From Pseudomonadota bacterium (GTDB taxonomy: Bacteria > Pseudomonadota > Gammaproteobacteria > Burkholderiales > Gallionellaceae), in assembly GCA_021782365.1 (NCBI GenBank), contig JAJXVB010000001.1, positions 62,001 through 126,000 of the forward strand: 64,000 nt of DNA. The letters are read 5' to 3'. Shown here piece by piece: positions 26,587-35,998 of the stretch. Each line of letters begins with the position of its first letter. The stretch's first letter is position 1. The position numbers were made by a program, and so were the translations under genes. The notes below the pieces were generated by a model. The model made no database searches. It worked only from the letters and a program-made list of their open reading frames with translations, and was not told where the DNA came from.

Positions 26587-29500
26587 TTACGGAATTTCCC
26601 TCTGGCGCATCAGCCTGTACGCCGCGGGAATGACGAACATGGAAAGAAGCGGAGCGGTGATCATGCCGCCCACCATGGGGGATGCGATCCTGCTCATGAT
26701 CTCGCTTCCGGTGCCGCCTCCGAGCAATATCGGAAGTAGCCCTGAAATGATCACGCCGACCGTCATCGCCTTGGGGCGCACGCGCAGCACAGCACCCGCC
26801 CTTATGGCATCCAGAAGATCTGCATCCGATGCCTTTGCCGCCTTGCCCTCCCAGGCGCTCTTGAGATAGATCAGCATGATGACCCCGAATTCGGACGCGA
26901 CTCCCGCGAGCGCGATGAAACCCACTGCCGTCGCGACTGAAAAGTTGTAACCCATCCAGTACAGGAACCAGATACCCCCCGTGAGCGCGAAAGGAAGGGT
27001 TGCCAGGATCAGGAATGCCTCGTCCAGACGACCTAAGGTCAGATAAAGCAATACGAAGATGATCAGTATCGTCGCAGGGACCACGATCTTCAATCTCTCG
27101 TTGGCGCGCTCCATGAATTCGAACTGGCCCGAATAGGAAAGGCTGATCCCCGGCTGCAACCTGACCTTTCTTTCGATAGTGCTGCGCAGATCGGAAACGG
27201 TTGATGCGAGATCGCGCCCCCTTACATCGACATATACCCATCCTGATGGACGCGCATTCTCGGTCTTGATCATCGGCGGGCCGTCTGCAACATGAATCTT
27301 CGCAACCATGCCGAGCGTGATCTGGGCGCCATCTTTTGTGACGATGGGCAGCACCTCGAGCCTTGCTATCGTGTCGCGCCATTCCCTCGGATAGCGCAGG
27401 TTGATGGGATAGCGCGCGAGCCCTTCGACCGTTTCGCCTATATTTTCCCCGCCTATCAATCCGCCCACCACATCCTGGATGTCCGAGATGTTGAGCCCGT
27501 ACCGGCTGGCAGCCTGTCTGTCGATGTCGATGTCGACATAACGTCCGCCAGTCGACCGCTCCGCAAAGGCGGAGGAGACACCCGGAACAGTTTTTGCGAC
27601 ATCCTCAACCTGCATCGCAACCTGATCGATATCGGCAAGGCTCTGCCCTGCGATCTTGATTCCGATCGGGCTCTTTATGCCTGTCGCCAGCATGTCGATT
27701 CTATTTCTGATGGGCGGCACCCAGATATTGGAAAGACCCGGCACCTTGACCGTCCTGTCAAGCTCAGCGACAAGCTTCTTCTCAGTCATGCCCTTGCGCC
27801 ATTGGCTCTTCGGCTTGAAGCGTATGACGGTCTCGAACATCTCGATCGGCGCGGGATCGGTCGCCGTCTCCGCACGCCCCGCTTTACCGAACACCTCTTC
27901 GACTTCGGGAACGGACTTGATCATCCTGTCCGTCTGTTGCAGCAACTCTGAAGCCTTTTCGACGGAAAGACCCGGCAATGCCGAAGGCATGTAGAGCAGA
28001 TCTCCCTCGTCTAGCGGCGGCAGAAATTCCCCGCCCAGCCGGCCCAAGGGCCAGAACGAAGTCAGAAATATCAGAAAGGCGATTGCAAGCGTCGATTTCG
28101 GATTGGACAGGACGATGTCGAGAAGAGGACGGTATATCCGGACCAGCCATCTGTTCAACGGATTCGCATTTTCTTCGGGAAGACGCCCCTTGATCCAGTA
28201 GCCCATCAATACAGGGACCAGGGTGACTGAAAGCGCGGCGGCGGCAGCCATCGCATAGGTCTTCGTGTAGGCGAGCGGCGAAAAAAGCCTGCCCTCCTGC
28301 GCCTGCAGCGTGAAAATCGGAACGAAGGAAACGGTGATGATGAGGAGGCTGAAGAAAAGCGCTGGCCCCACTTCGACTGCTGCCTCCATCACCACATCCC
28401 AATGATTCTTCCCCTCCAGCCTTTCGCCCGGATGATCTGCCTTCCAGGATTCCATTTTCTTGTGCGCGTTTTCGATCATCACGATCGCCGCATCGACCAT
28501 GGCGCCTATCGCGATGGCGATCCCGCCGAGCGACATGATGTTGGCGTTGATGCCCTGGTATCTCATCACGATGAAGGCGATCAATATCCCAAGAGGAAGC
28601 GAAACGATGGCGACGAGAGACGAGCGCAGATGCCATAGGAACGCTGCGCAGACAAGCGCCACGACGATGAATTCCTCGAAGAGCTTGTGTTTCAAGGTTT
28701 CGACCGCCCTGTCGATCAATCCGCTCCTGTCATAGGTTGGAATAATCTCCACTCCTGCCGGCAGACTCTTCTGGAGTTCTGCGATCTTCCCATGTATCGC
28801 TGACAACGTGGATCTTGCATTCTTGCCTGAGCGCAGGATGATCACCCCGCCGACCGTTTCTCCTTCTCCGTCGAGCTCCGCTATCCCTCTGCGCATTTCA
28901 GGCCCGACCTGGATGCTAGCCACATCGTCAAGCGTGACCGGCACACCGTTTGCAAGCTTCAGAGGAATCGCCTTGAAGTCCGCAATCGACTTCAGGTATC
29001 CGGAGGAGCGCACCATCAGTTCGGCTTCTCCCTGTTCCAAGACCGATCCGCCGGTCTCCTGATCCGCCCCGGCTATGGCCTTCTTCATGTCGTCAAAGGT
29101 GATCTTAAAGTTTGCAAGCTTCACGGGGTCGGGGGTGACCTGGTACTGCCTGACCATGCCGCCTATCGTCGCAACCTCGGCCACGTTCCGGACCGACTTG
29201 AGCTCGTATTTCAGGAACCAGTCCTGGATGGACCTCAGCTCCGAGATGTCGTGATGGCCGGTCTTGTCGACGAGCGCATATTCGTAGATCCAGCCCACGC
29301 CAGTCGCATCCGGTCCGAGCTCCGGCTTTGCGGCTTGAGGCAGTTTTCCCTGGATCTGGTTTAAATATTCGAGGACTCGCGAGCGCGCCCAATAGAGATC
29401 GGTTCCATCCTCGAACAGTACATACACGTAGCTGTCGCCGAAGAATGAATAACCGCGCACCGTTTTTGCACCAGGCACGGAAAGCATGGTCGTGGTCAAG

Positions 29501-29703
29501 GGATAGGTGACCTGGTCCTCGACGATCCTTGGCGCCTGGCCGGGATAGCTCGTTCTGATGATGACCTGAACATCCGAGAGATCGGGCAGCGCATCGACAG
29601 GGGTCGTCTTCAAGGCCCAGACTCCCCAGGCCGTTGCAAAGAGCGCCGCGATGAGCACGAGGATGCGGTTCGCCACCGACCAGCGGATGAGCCTTGCTAT
29701 CAT
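26587..29703 (-). CDS. cusA: CusA-type heavy-metal RND efflux pump
   Basis: CusA is the inner-membrane proton-driven pump of a tripartite Cu(I)/Ag(I) efflux system. At 1038 residues with about 12 membrane helices it has normal length. The three methionines that bind Cu(I)/Ag(I) in E. coli CusA (Met573, Met623, Met672) are all present at Met572 ([10 protein letters not shown]), Met622 (PIEMFETV) and Met671 ([14 protein letters not shown]), so specificity for monovalent copper or silver is well supported. The N-terminal segment is [21 protein letters not shown]. Its start overlaps the cusB stop by four bases. Confidence 0.96.
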   Translation of the reverse strand: MIARLIRWSVANRILVLIAALFATAWGVWALKTTPVDALPDLSDVQVIIRTSYPGQAPRIVEDQVTYPLTTTMLSVPGAKTVRGYSFFGDSYVYVLFEDGTDLYWARSRVLEYLNQIQGKLPQAAKPELGPDATGVGWIYEYALVDKTGHHDISELRSIQDWFLKYELKSVRNVAEVATIGGMVRQYQVTPDPVKLANFKITFDDMKKAIAGADQETGGSVLEQGEAELMVRSSGYLKSIADFKAIPLKLANGVPVTLDDVASIQVGPEMRRGIAELDGEGETVGGVIILRSGKNARSTLSAIHGKIAELQKSLPAGVEIIPTYDRSGLIDRAVETLKHKLFEEFIVVALVCAAFLWHLRSSLVAIVSLPLGILIAFIVMRYQGINANIMSLGGIAIAIGAMVDAAIVMIENAHKKMESWKADHPGERLEGKNHWDVVMEAAVEVGPALFFSLLIITVSFVPIFTLQAQEGRLFSPLAYTKTYAMAAAAALSVTLVPVLMGYWIKGRLPEENANPLNRWLVRIYRPLLDIVLSNPKSTLAIAFLIFLTSFWPLGRLGGEFLPPLDEGDLLYMPSALPGLSVEKASELLQQTDRMIKSVPEVEEVFGKAGRAETATDPAPIEMFETVIRFKPKSQWRKGMTEKKLVAELDRTVKVPGLSNIWVPPIRNRIDMLATGIKSPIGIKIAGQSLADIDQVAMQVEDVAKTVPGVSSAFAERSTGGRYVDIDIDRQAASRYGLNISDIQDVVGGLIGGENIGETVEGLARYPINLRYPREWRDTIARLEVLPIVTKDGAQITLGMVAKIHVADGPPMIKTENARPSGWVYVDVRGRDLASTVSDLRSTIERKVRLQPGISLSYSGQFEFMERANERLKIVVPATILIIFVLLYLTLGRLDEAFLILATLPFALTGGIWFLYWMGYNFSVATAVGFIALAGVASEFGVIMLIYLKSAWEGKAAKASDADLLDAIRAGAVLRVRPKAMTVGVIISGLLPILLGGGTGSEIMSRIASPMVGGMITAPLLSMFVIPAAYRLMRQREIP

Positions 29704-31130
29704 GGCATCACCTTTTTCATTTCATCGACGACATAATCCTCCCCATGCATGCTCAGCCTGACATGCACCCTGTCGCCGGTTTCAAGTCCCTCGGCGAGTT
29801 GAGGGCTGGCAAGCGCATAAGGCATGGTCATGGCGGGCATGTCGAAGGCCTTGAATGGTCCGTGTTTCAGCGTGACTTCGTTGCCAGAGAGCTTCACGAT
29901 GGTCGCATCGGCCTCGTCGGTCTCCATGATATCGTTGGAATGCTTCATGGATGGAACGCTGCGCGCCATGATCCCAGATAGGCTGGCCTCCGAATCGATC
30001 AGGAATTGGCCGCTCGATGCGATTTCCTGATTTTCCATGAGGCCTGAGAGGATCACCGTCCTGTCTCCGATCTCCTGCCCTGTACTCACCTCATTGGGGA
30101 CGAATTTCCCGCCGCCTTCGGACACCATGACGATCGATCTCTTTCCTGTCCTGATGATCGCCTCGCTCGGCACGACAAGCGCAGTTTTGTTTTCGGCATG
30201 GCCTATCCTCACCTGGCTGGATGCACCCGGGCGCAACTTCAAATCGGGATTGGATAGCGATATCCTCACCTTCACGCTCCGGCTCGACTCATCCATCACA
30301 GGAAGCACGGCTTCCACCTTTCCGGCGATGCTCTCGCCCGAATAAATTTTCGCGCTCACCGTATCGCCTGCATGAACTGCGTCAGATAAGGATTGCGGCA
30401 CGGCGGCATCCAGCCAGACCTTGGATAATCCATTGATGCGGATCAGCGTCTGCCCTGGAGATACGCTCATGCCCTGGCGTATGTCCAAAGACTGGATCAC
30501 TCCGGTGACAGGAGAACGCAGCGTGAAGGTGGGAAATGCCTTCCCATGCTTTTCGATTTCTCTCATGTCGTTTTCGGGCAGCCCCGCAAGGCGCATCCTC
30601 TCCCTTGCAGAATCCTTGAGGAGCGGATCGTTACGGGCAGCCAGAAACTCGTTCTCGGCTGCCGTCCATTCAGGTACTGAAAGCACGACGACCGCATCCC
30701 CCTTCTTGATGACGTCTCCCGGAGCAAGCCCGTATACTCTTTCCACAAACCCGCCTGTTCTTGCCTGGAGGATGGCCACTTCCCGCTCGTCGAACCCGAT
30801 CAGCCCCGACACGTCGATTTCTCTGGAAAGCGCGATGCGCTCGACCTTTGCCAATCGCACGCCGAGGTTCTGCACAGTGGCATGATTTATCCTGATGCCT
30901 TCATCTTTCTTTTCTTCACCGGCAAGCTTGGGCACGAGATCCATGTTCATGTAGGGTGACTTCCCCGGCTTGTCGAAATGCTGCTCTGGATGCATGGGGT
31001 CATACCAGTACAGGATCTGACTGGATGGTAGTTTTTCTGCAGCAGCGCTAAAATTTTTCTCGTGATGCCAGAAAAAAAACGAGGCAAGGAGAAATGCCGA
31101 CAGCAAGAGCAGGGAAAGAAATCTGGTCAT
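29700..31130 (-). CDS. cusB: CusB-type periplasmic adaptor with fused CusF domain
   Basis: The membrane-fusion protein links CusA and CusC. Along its 476 residues: a membrane anchor (about 5-22), a Met/His metal-binding motif at 41-69 ([12 protein letters not shown]...[10 protein letters not shown]), the barrel-sandwich and beta-barrel domains ([23 protein letters not shown]), and, at the C-terminus, a CusF-like copper chaperone domain (about residues 400-476). In that domain His423, Met431, Met434 and Met436 align with His36, Trp44, Met47 and Met49 of E. coli CusF; the tryptophan position is methionine here. Overlaps both neighbours by four bases (ATGA). Confidence 0.94.
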   Translation of the reverse strand: MTRFLSLLLLSAFLLASFFFWHHEKNFSAAAEKLPSSQILYWYDPMHPEQHFDKPGKSPYMNMDLVPKLAGEEKKDEGIRINHATVQNLGVRLAKVERIALSREIDVSGLIGFDEREVAILQARTGGFVERVYGLAPGDVIKKGDAVVVLSVPEWTAAENEFLAARNDPLLKDSARERMRLAGLPENDMREIEKHGKAFPTFTLRSPVTGVIQSLDIRQGMSVSPGQTLIRINGLSKVWLDAAVPQSLSDAVHAGDTVSAKIYSGESIAGKVEAVLPVMDESSRSVKVRISLSNPDLKLRPGASSQVRIGHAENKTALVVPSEAIIRTGKRSIVMVSEGGGKFVPNEVSTGQEIGDRTVILSGLMENQEIASSGQFLIDSEASLSGIMARSVPSMKHSNDIMETDEADATIVKLSGNEVTLKHGPFKAFDMPAMTMPYALASPQLAEGLETGDRVHVRLSMHGEDYVVDEMKKVMP

Positions 31131-32383
31131 GGCTTTGCTCCGGGAAAATTTGTGTAATGCAGCCGAACCGCGACAAGATTGAGGCTGCTCTGTATTTCGA
31201 TGGTCTTGATCTCTGTCTCTATGCGCTCCCGCCTTGCCGATGCGAGATCGGCAAGGCTTGCCTTCCCCGCTTTCCAGTCGGCAAGGGTCAGTTTGATTTT
31301 TTCATCTGAGAGGGGAAGCAGCACCTCCTTCTGGCGTTTTAGCGTATCCTTGAGACGCTGGTACTCGGCGATATCCGATTCGAGCATCGCGTTGTGCTCC
31401 CTGATCGTCGCCTCCCGCTCCGCATCCAGCGCTTCCTTCTCAGCCATTTTGTCAAAAATTCGCGGTTCCTGGCGGGATTCGGAAAACACAGGAAGCCCGA
31501 AGGTGAACTGGATGGACGCCATGTTGCCGAATTGAGGAGCGCGTTGCTGATAGGCCAGTTCCACCCCCCAATCCGGGATCTTGTCCGCTTTCTCCTCATT
31601 CACCTCGGCATCGAGCTCGCGCCCCCTGGAATCGAAAAGCATGAGTTCCGGATGACGATGGAGTTCATGGGACAGCATGGACTGTTCGACTGGCCAGTCC
31701 GGGACGCTTCCCTCAAGAGGCTCATCGGCCGCCTTGCCTATCCAGCGTTCGAGTTCCACAATCGCCTTGGAGCGGCGAGCAATAAGTTCGCTTTCAAGAT
31801 CATCGATCGCTACGGCTTCCTGACGGGGTATGAGGCCATCGGCAAGAGAGCCTTTCCCGGATGATATCTTTGCCTGCACAGCCGCATCGAAAAGCCTGTT
31901 CTCCTGATTGAGCGAACCGACAAGCTTGAGCTCCCGTTCGATGGCATCTCGCTCGATCCAAGCGGATGCAGTCTCCTTCAGAACATTGAGCTTTTCTATC
32001 TGCATTTGGGTTGCGGCGACATCGGCGCCAGCCTGGGCTGCATCGGCCGCTGCCTTTCGTTTTCTTTCGTTTGGGAATTCCTGCATCAGGCCGATCTTGC
32101 GCATCGTCATCGGATCTTGCGTCAGGCTGTATTGTTCCGCCCCGTTGATCGGAAAATTTTCGATGCCCAATTCAAGCTTGGGGTCGGGAAGCTGTCCCGC
32201 CGACCGCTTCAGCGCTTGGGCAGAGGCGACCTTTGCTGATTGCGCCTTGAGCTCTGGCGCATGCGATTCCGCCAGGTTCAGCGCCTCATCAAAAGTCAGC
32301 GCATGACTGAGAAGACTGAATCCGAACAACGGCACGGCGAGCGATATTCGCAATGTCTGCCGGTGTGAATTGAAATAGGACAT
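31127..32383 (-). CDS. cusC: TolC/CusC-family outer-membrane efflux protein
   Basis: The 418-residue exported protein has a signal peptide (about 1-28, cleavage before LTFDEAL) and the two coiled-coil repeats of outer-membrane efflux proteins (LTFDEALNLAESHAPELKAQSAKVASAQA and a second around residues 210-400 with long alpha helices). It is at the short end of the family and no lipobox cysteine is seen. In the operon it is placed to form the outer-membrane channel for CusBA. The AAGGAG ribosome-binding site, nine bases before the ATG, directly follows an inverted-repeat leader. Confidence 0.9.
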   Translation of the reverse strand: MSYFNSHRQTLRISLAVPLFGFSLLSHALTFDEALNLAESHAPELKAQSAKVASAQALKRSAGQLPDPKLELGIENFPINGAEQYSLTQDPMTMRKIGLMQEFPNERKRKAAADAAQAGADVAATQMQIEKLNVLKETASAWIERDAIERELKLVGSLNQENRLFDAAVQAKISSGKGSLADGLIPRQEAVAIDDLESELIARRSKAIVELERWIGKAADEPLEGSVPDWPVEQSMLSHELHRHPELMLFDSRGRELDAEVNEEKADKIPDWGVELAYQQRAPQFGNMASIQFTFGLPVFSESRQEPRIFDKMAEKEALDAEREATIREHNAMLESDIAEYQRLKDTLKRQKEVLLPLSDEKIKLTLADWKAGKASLADLASARRERIETEIKTIEIQSSLNLVAVRLHYTNFPGAKP

Positions 32384-32398
32384 AAAGGGCGACTCCTT

Positions 32399-32438
32399 AG
32401 GTAAACGACAAAAACCGCCATCGGCGGCAGATTTACCT
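32399..32438 (-). terminator. nested hairpin with terminator in the cusC leader
   Basis: Read on the minus strand, an inner stem CCGCC-GAT-GGCGG (32427-32415) is followed by five Ts (32414-32410), a compact intrinsic terminator. It is enclosed by perfect 7-base outer arms, AGGTAAA (32438-32432) and TTTACCT (32405-32399). The second outer arm runs straight into the AAGGAG of cusC. The element therefore lies between the small exported-protein gene and cusC and could limit read-through or control cusC translation. Confidence 0.6.
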
Positions 32439-32445
32439 GAAAAGC

Positions 32446-32808
32446 CTAAATTCTGAATGTCTGGTACTGGATGCGCAGAGGTGGGAAAGCGCTGACAAGA
32501 CTGTACCCGCTATCGTGATCGAATGCTTCGAACGACACGGGCTGTTCGTAAGGCATTTCAGCGTAGGAAATAGCGAGAACCGGAGCGAAATCGTGAGATG
32601 CATGAGATGAAGGCGTGGATTTCTCGCAATGCACCTTGCAAAGCAAGGAGGGTTTCTGATGCATGTCGCCGGCGCATTGCATATCCTGCATCGATGCCAT
32701 ATTCGGCATTTCCTGCGGGCAGGAATAGGACGCTATCGCAAGCTGGCTCCATCCCAGCATTGCGATACAAAAGAGTGCGACCAATCGGCGAAATTTTCTT
32801 GTCAACAT
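32446..32808 (-). CDS. small exported Cys/Met/His-rich protein, putative copper-binding
   Basis: The 120-residue protein has an N-terminal signal sequence (residues 1 to about 27, cleavage near AIA). The mature part is rich in possible soft-metal ligands: Cys30, Cys45, Cys57 and Cys61, a Met cluster (QEMPNMASMQDMQC) and His residues (DMHQ, CKVHCEK, SSHASHD). The C-terminus FPPLRIQYQTFRI recalls DUF2946-like small proteins that occur ahead of cus-type operons. It lies directly upstream of cusC, separated by a terminator-like leader. A periplasmic copper-binding role is inferred from composition and position. Confidence 0.7.
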   Translation of the reverse strand: MLTRKFRRLVALFCIAMLGWSQLAIASYSCPQEMPNMASMQDMQCAGDMHQKPSLLCKVHCEKSTPSSHASHDFAPVLAISYAEMPYEQPVSFEAFDHDSGYSLVSAFPPLRIQYQTFRI

Positions 32809-33019
32809 GTTTGAAGGCTAGGCCAATGAGATCCTGATGTCAACATTCTTGAAGCATGCAGCGCCATTGCCGCCATTTAACCATATGAAGTAAACTGATC
32901 GAAACAGGCATCGTGAGGCGGCCGTTGTGTTCAAGACGCGAGAAGGGAATCCCCTCTGCCTGCTCCACGGTTACTCATCAAGTTTTTCAGCAAGGTTTCT
33001 GACCTAAAGGAGAACGATC

Positions 33020-33481
33020 ATGAAAGCAACATTTTCTGTAATGCTTGGCGTGCTGATTTTGTTTGTGCCACCCGCATTTGCCCAGCCTTCCGGTGCTGAT
33101 TCACAGACGAAGGATCGCGGACAAGAGATGATGGCCGGAGGAATGATGGGGGATGGAATGATGGGTAGAGGAATGATGGGCTCATCCTCAGACAGCGATC
33201 AGGCAACTTCCGCGAATTCAAAAGAGGCAGATGCATTGCTGGGATATATTCGCAGCAAGAATCTGCCTTGCTCTCAGTGTCATGGGGTTTCCCGCAACGG
33301 CTTTGGACCTTCGTTCACAGCGGTCTCAGGCCGTTATGCAAACGATCGCGATGCATCAGCCATTCTGACAAACCACATTGCAAACGGATTTGGACGGATG
33401 CCGGGCGGCTTTGCGACGGACTCCGAGGCCAAGGAACTCGCCAGACTGATTCTGAGTCTCGCAAAATCCGGGAACCAATGA
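33020..33481 (+). CDS. periplasmic c-type cytochrome with Met-rich segment
   Basis: The 153-residue exported protein (signal peptide 1-21, cleavage after AFA) has a Met/Gly-rich repeat at about residues 37-54 (MMAGGMMGDGMMGRGMMG), then a small class I cytochrome c domain. The haem motif is CSQCH at 84-88 and the distal ligand is probably the Met of FGRMPGG. The Met-rich region resembles copper-binding segments such as those of CopA/PcoA-type periplasmic proteins. A good site (AAAGGAG, 33006-33012) precedes the ATG. It is divergent from the copper operon across a 211-base spacer in which no gene is seen. Confidence 0.85.
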   Translation: MKATFSVMLGVLILFVPPAFAQPSGADSQTKDRGQEMMAGGMMGDGMMGRGMMGSSSDSDQATSANSKEADALLGYIRSKNLPCSQCHGVSRNGFGPSFTAVSGRYANDRDASAILTNHIANGFGRMPGGFATDSEAKELARLILSLAKSGNQ

Positions 33482-33578
33482 GGACAGCCGGATTCATTTT
33501 TTCTGACGCGCCCGGCAGGCTAACCTGTAAATTTTGTAGTGCACATTTTCCGACTACCGTTTAACCGGAGGACTAGCG

Positions 33579-34052
33579 ATGCGAATATCCAATTTCTTAG
33601 GCGTTCCAGCCCTGTTGTTCCTGTTGCCTGCTTTTGCACAGGATCAGATGCCTGCCGTTGGCGGCATGACGGATAGGCCGATGCCAGTGGCTGACACCCG
33701 ACAGATCATTCCGCTGACTGCGGCAGAAACGGCGATGGTGATGGCGGAGATGCGCCAGATGCTGGCGAGCGTTCAGGGAATTACGGATGGCCTGTCCAGG
33801 AACGACATGAAATCCGTGGCCGAGGCTGCATCCAGCAGCGGCCCTTCCATGATGATGGGACTTCCTGCGCAGATACGCATGAAGTTTCCTGAACAGTTCA
33901 AACAAATGGGGATGGCAACGCACAAGGTTTTCGAACAGATCGCCCGTGAAGCATCGATGAAAGACCCTGGCCCTGTTCTCGAACAGTTGTCGTCAGCGAT
34001 GCAGAACTGTATCGCATGCCATGCGACTTACCGCTTTGCGCCGCCAGATTGA
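33579..34052 (+). CDS. cytochrome c'/c-556-like periplasmic protein
   Basis: The 157-residue exported protein (signal peptide 1-20) is a helical, Met-rich protein (AMVMAEMRQMLASVQ, PSMMMGLPAQIRMKF) with its only haem motif, CIACH at residues 144-148, near the C-terminus. That placement is typical of class II cytochromes c (c' and c-556), four-helix bundles. The ribosome-binding site GGAGGA lies seven bases before the ATG. It follows the other cytochrome gene by 97 bases and may share its transcript. Electron partner unknown. Confidence 0.85.
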   Translation: MRISNFLGVPALLFLLPAFAQDQMPAVGGMTDRPMPVADTRQIIPLTAAETAMVMAEMRQMLASVQGITDGLSRNDMKSVAEAASSSGPSMMMGLPAQIRMKFPEQFKQMGMATHKVFEQIAREASMKDPGPVLEQLSSAMQNCIACHATYRFAPPD

Positions 34053-34092
34053 AGCGAGCGTTCTGCCGTTTAAATTAAGGTTCGGATTGTTG

Positions 34093-34115
34093 CGCAGTGT
34101 CCGTTGGGCACTGCG
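34093..34115. terminator. hairpin between convergent genes
   Basis: CGCAGTGTCC (34093-34102) and GGGCACTGCG (34106-34115) form a 10-base stem with one G-U wobble and a three-base loop. It sits between the convergent cytochrome and ArsR-rhodanese genes. There is no long U-tract on either side, so termination efficiency is uncertain, but position and stem strength fit a bidirectional terminator. Confidence 0.45.
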
Positions 34116-34127
34116 GAAATTTCATCG

Positions 34128-34778
34128 CTATCTCTCTTCGCTTGCCCACTCGGCAACGCCTTCGCGCAGATGCACAGCGCGATACCCTTCATGCTTTAGC
34201 AGTTCGACCGCATCGATCGCCATCAGGCAATACGGGCCGCGGCAATACGCAACGATGGAGCGGTCCCTGGGTAGCTCGGACAGGCGCTGGCGCAGTTCAT
34301 CGAGCGGTATCGAGCGCGCAAAAGGCAGATGCGCGGTCAGATACTCTTCGGCAGGCCTCACGTCCAGCACCACGACTTCACCCTTGCGCGCCGCCTTCAT
34401 CAGTTTTTCCCTGTCGCTTGGCACGAGATCGTCTGGCTGGCTTGCTATCTTCTGCAGCGCCGATTGCAACTCTTCGAGACGGTTCTCGGCCAATGTATGC
34501 ACCTGTACCCAAAGATCCGCCACCGCCTTGTCTGCCAAACGGTAGTAGATGTTCTTGCCTTCCCTTCTCGTCTCGACCAGATGCGCGGTGCGCAATTCGC
34601 GCAGGTGCGCGCTCACCAGCTTCACGCTGATCGACGCCTCCTGAGCAAGACGCTCAACGGATTTTTCACCCTGGCAAAGCAGCTCGATAATCTCCAGCCG
34701 CTTCGGACTGGAAAAGGCCTTCCCTATCCTGGCCACCTGCTCGTAAAGCGTGTCCTTGATTTTTCGCCCGTTTTTCAT
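34128..34778 (-). CDS. ArsR-family regulator fused to a rhodanese domain
   Basis: The 216-residue protein joins an N-terminal ArsR/SmtB winged helix (AFSSPKRLEIIELLCQGEKSVERLAQ, ISVKLVSAHLRELRTAHLV, REGKNIYYRL; about 10-100) to a C-terminal rhodanese domain (about 120-216) with active-site loop CRGPYC at 179-184. The rhodanese cysteine could carry a persulfide and make DNA binding respond to sulfane sulfur. The ArsR part has one Cys (ELLC), not the pair used by SqrR/BigR. Start chosen at MKNGRKIKDT; ATG 34787 is also possible. It is divergent from dsrE and probably represses that operon. Confidence 0.88.
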   Translation of the reverse strand: MKNGRKIKDTLYEQVARIGKAFSSPKRLEIIELLCQGEKSVERLAQEASISVKLVSAHLRELRTAHLVETRREGKNIYYRLADKAVADLWVQVHTLAENRLEELQSALQKIASQPDDLVPSDREKLMKAARKGEVVVLDVRPAEEYLTAHLPFARSIPLDELRQRLSELPRDRSIVAYCRGPYCLMAIDAVELLKHEGYRAVHLREGVAEWASEER

Positions 34779-34873
34779 GCCCGTCATTCTATCTATTATT
34801 GGATCAATATTCAATTTTCTGAAACACATCCATTGGCATAGTTGACAGCCAAATGAAACTTTGCTTTAATCAT

Positions 34874-34889
34874 TCTAACATTTATTAGA
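34874..34889. promoter_or_regulatory. candidate operator, inverted repeat
   Basis: TCTAACATTTATTAGA contains perfect 5-base arms (TCTAA/TTAGA) around a six-base AT centre. It lies 16 bases before the dsrE ATG in the divergent region with the ArsR-rhodanese gene. ArsR-type repressors bind AT-rich dyads of this size close to the start of target genes. A related AT-rich stretch lies at 34785-34812 near the regulator's own start. Confidence 0.45.
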
Positions 34890-34904
34890 TTAATAGAGGC
34901 GGCC

Positions 34905-35252
34905 ATGAAAACCCTGTTCCTGATCAACGACGGTCCTTACGGCAGCGAACGCTCCTACAATGCCTTGCGCCTTGCAGGAACGCTGGCAGGAAAGGAGGGA
35001 TGCGAGGTGAAGGTGTTCCTGATCGGCGATGGAGCGGTCTGCGCTAAGTCGGGACAGAAGGTTCCGGAAGGCTTTTACAACGTCCAGGTGATGCTGGGCA
35101 AGGTGATCCGGAAAGGCGAAGTGGGCGTATGCGGCACCTGCATGACTGCACGCGGGATAGCCGATGCCGAGCTGATCGAGGGCGCGCACAGAAACACGAT
35201 GGCGGAACTGGCGGACTGGACGGAATGGGCCGACAAGGTTCTTGTATTTTGA
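34905..35252 (+). CDS. DsrE-family sulfur-trafficking protein
   Basis: The 115-residue protein has the DsrE/DsrF fold: KTLFLINDGPYGSERSYNALRLAGTL, CEVKVFLIGDGAVCAK and the cysteine-bearing GVCGTCMTARGI (Cys76 and Cys79). One of these cysteines is likely the persulfide-carrying residue that passes sulfane sulfur between enzymes. It is the first gene of a dsrE, persulfide dioxygenase, MFS operon. The exact partner is not known. Confidence 0.88.
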   Translation: MKTLFLINDGPYGSERSYNALRLAGTLAGKEGCEVKVFLIGDGAVCAKSGQKVPEGFYNVQVMLGKVIRKGEVGVCGTCMTARGIADAELIEGAHRNTMAELADWTEWADKVLVF

Positions 35253-35266
35253 AAGGAGAATGAGCC

Positions 35267-35998
35267 ATGTTTTTCAGACAACTTGCAACCAAGGAATCCT
35301 CCCTTTCGTATTTCTTCGGCTGCGGCACCAAGGGAAAATCCATGGCGGTGGACGTGGTCGCTGGCGACGAGGAATGGTACATAGAGGAGGCCAAGAAGGC
35401 CGGCGTCACCATCAACTACGTGATCGACACACATGTGCATGCGGATCACTATTCAGGCGGCAGAAAACTTGCAAAAATGACAGGGGCGCCCTATTGCCTG
35501 CACGAATCGGATGCGGGCATCGTAAAGTTCGAATTCGAGCGCCTTGCAAACGGCCAGGTGCTGAATCTTGGCAACGTCGATGTCGAGGTGCTGCACACGC
35601 CAGGGCATACGCCTGACAGCGTGTGTTTGCTGGTGACAGACATGCGCAGAGGCGATGCGCCCTGGTTCGTGATCACGGGTGATACGCTCTTCGTAGGCTC
35701 CACAGGACGCCCCGATCTTCTTGGACGAGAGAAGGAGATGGCGGGACAGCTCTATGAAAGCATCCATGCCAAGCTGCTCTCATTGCCAAACGAAGTCGAG
35801 ATATTCCCAGGGCACCAGGCAGGAAGCGTCTGCGGCGCAGGCCTTTCCGGCAAGCCCAGCTCGACGGTCGGTTTCGAGAAGCGCTGGAACCCCGCGCTGT
35901 TGATGGACAAGAACGCCTTCATCGAGTCGCTGATAAGCAACATTCCTCCCCGCCCGGCAGAGATGGACAAAATGGTTGCGGCCAACATTTCAGCATGA
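35267..35998 (+). CDS. persulfide dioxygenase-like metallo-beta-lactamase-fold protein
   Basis: The 243-residue protein has the ETHE1/Blh type metallo-beta-lactamase fold: THVHADH near residue 55, VLHTPGHTPDSVCLL, GDTLFVGSTGRPDL and IFPGHQAGSVCGAGLSGKPSSTVGFEKRWNP. The last two blocks are typical of persulfide dioxygenases, which oxidise glutathione persulfide to sulfite with a single iron. Glyoxalase II is an alternative, but the sulfur-gene neighbours favour persulfide dioxygenase. GGAG site precedes the ATG; the stop overlaps the MFS gene by four bases. Confidence 0.88.
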   Translation: MFFRQLATKESSLSYFFGCGTKGKSMAVDVVAGDEEWYIEEAKKAGVTINYVIDTHVHADHYSGGRKLAKMTGAPYCLHESDAGIVKFEFERLANGQVLNLGNVDVEVLHTPGHTPDSVCLLVTDMRRGDAPWFVITGDTLFVGSTGRPDLLGREKEMAGQLYESIHAKLLSLPNEVEIFPGHQAGSVCGAGLSGKPSSTVGFEKRWNPALLMDKNAFIESLISNIPPRPAEMDKMVAANISA

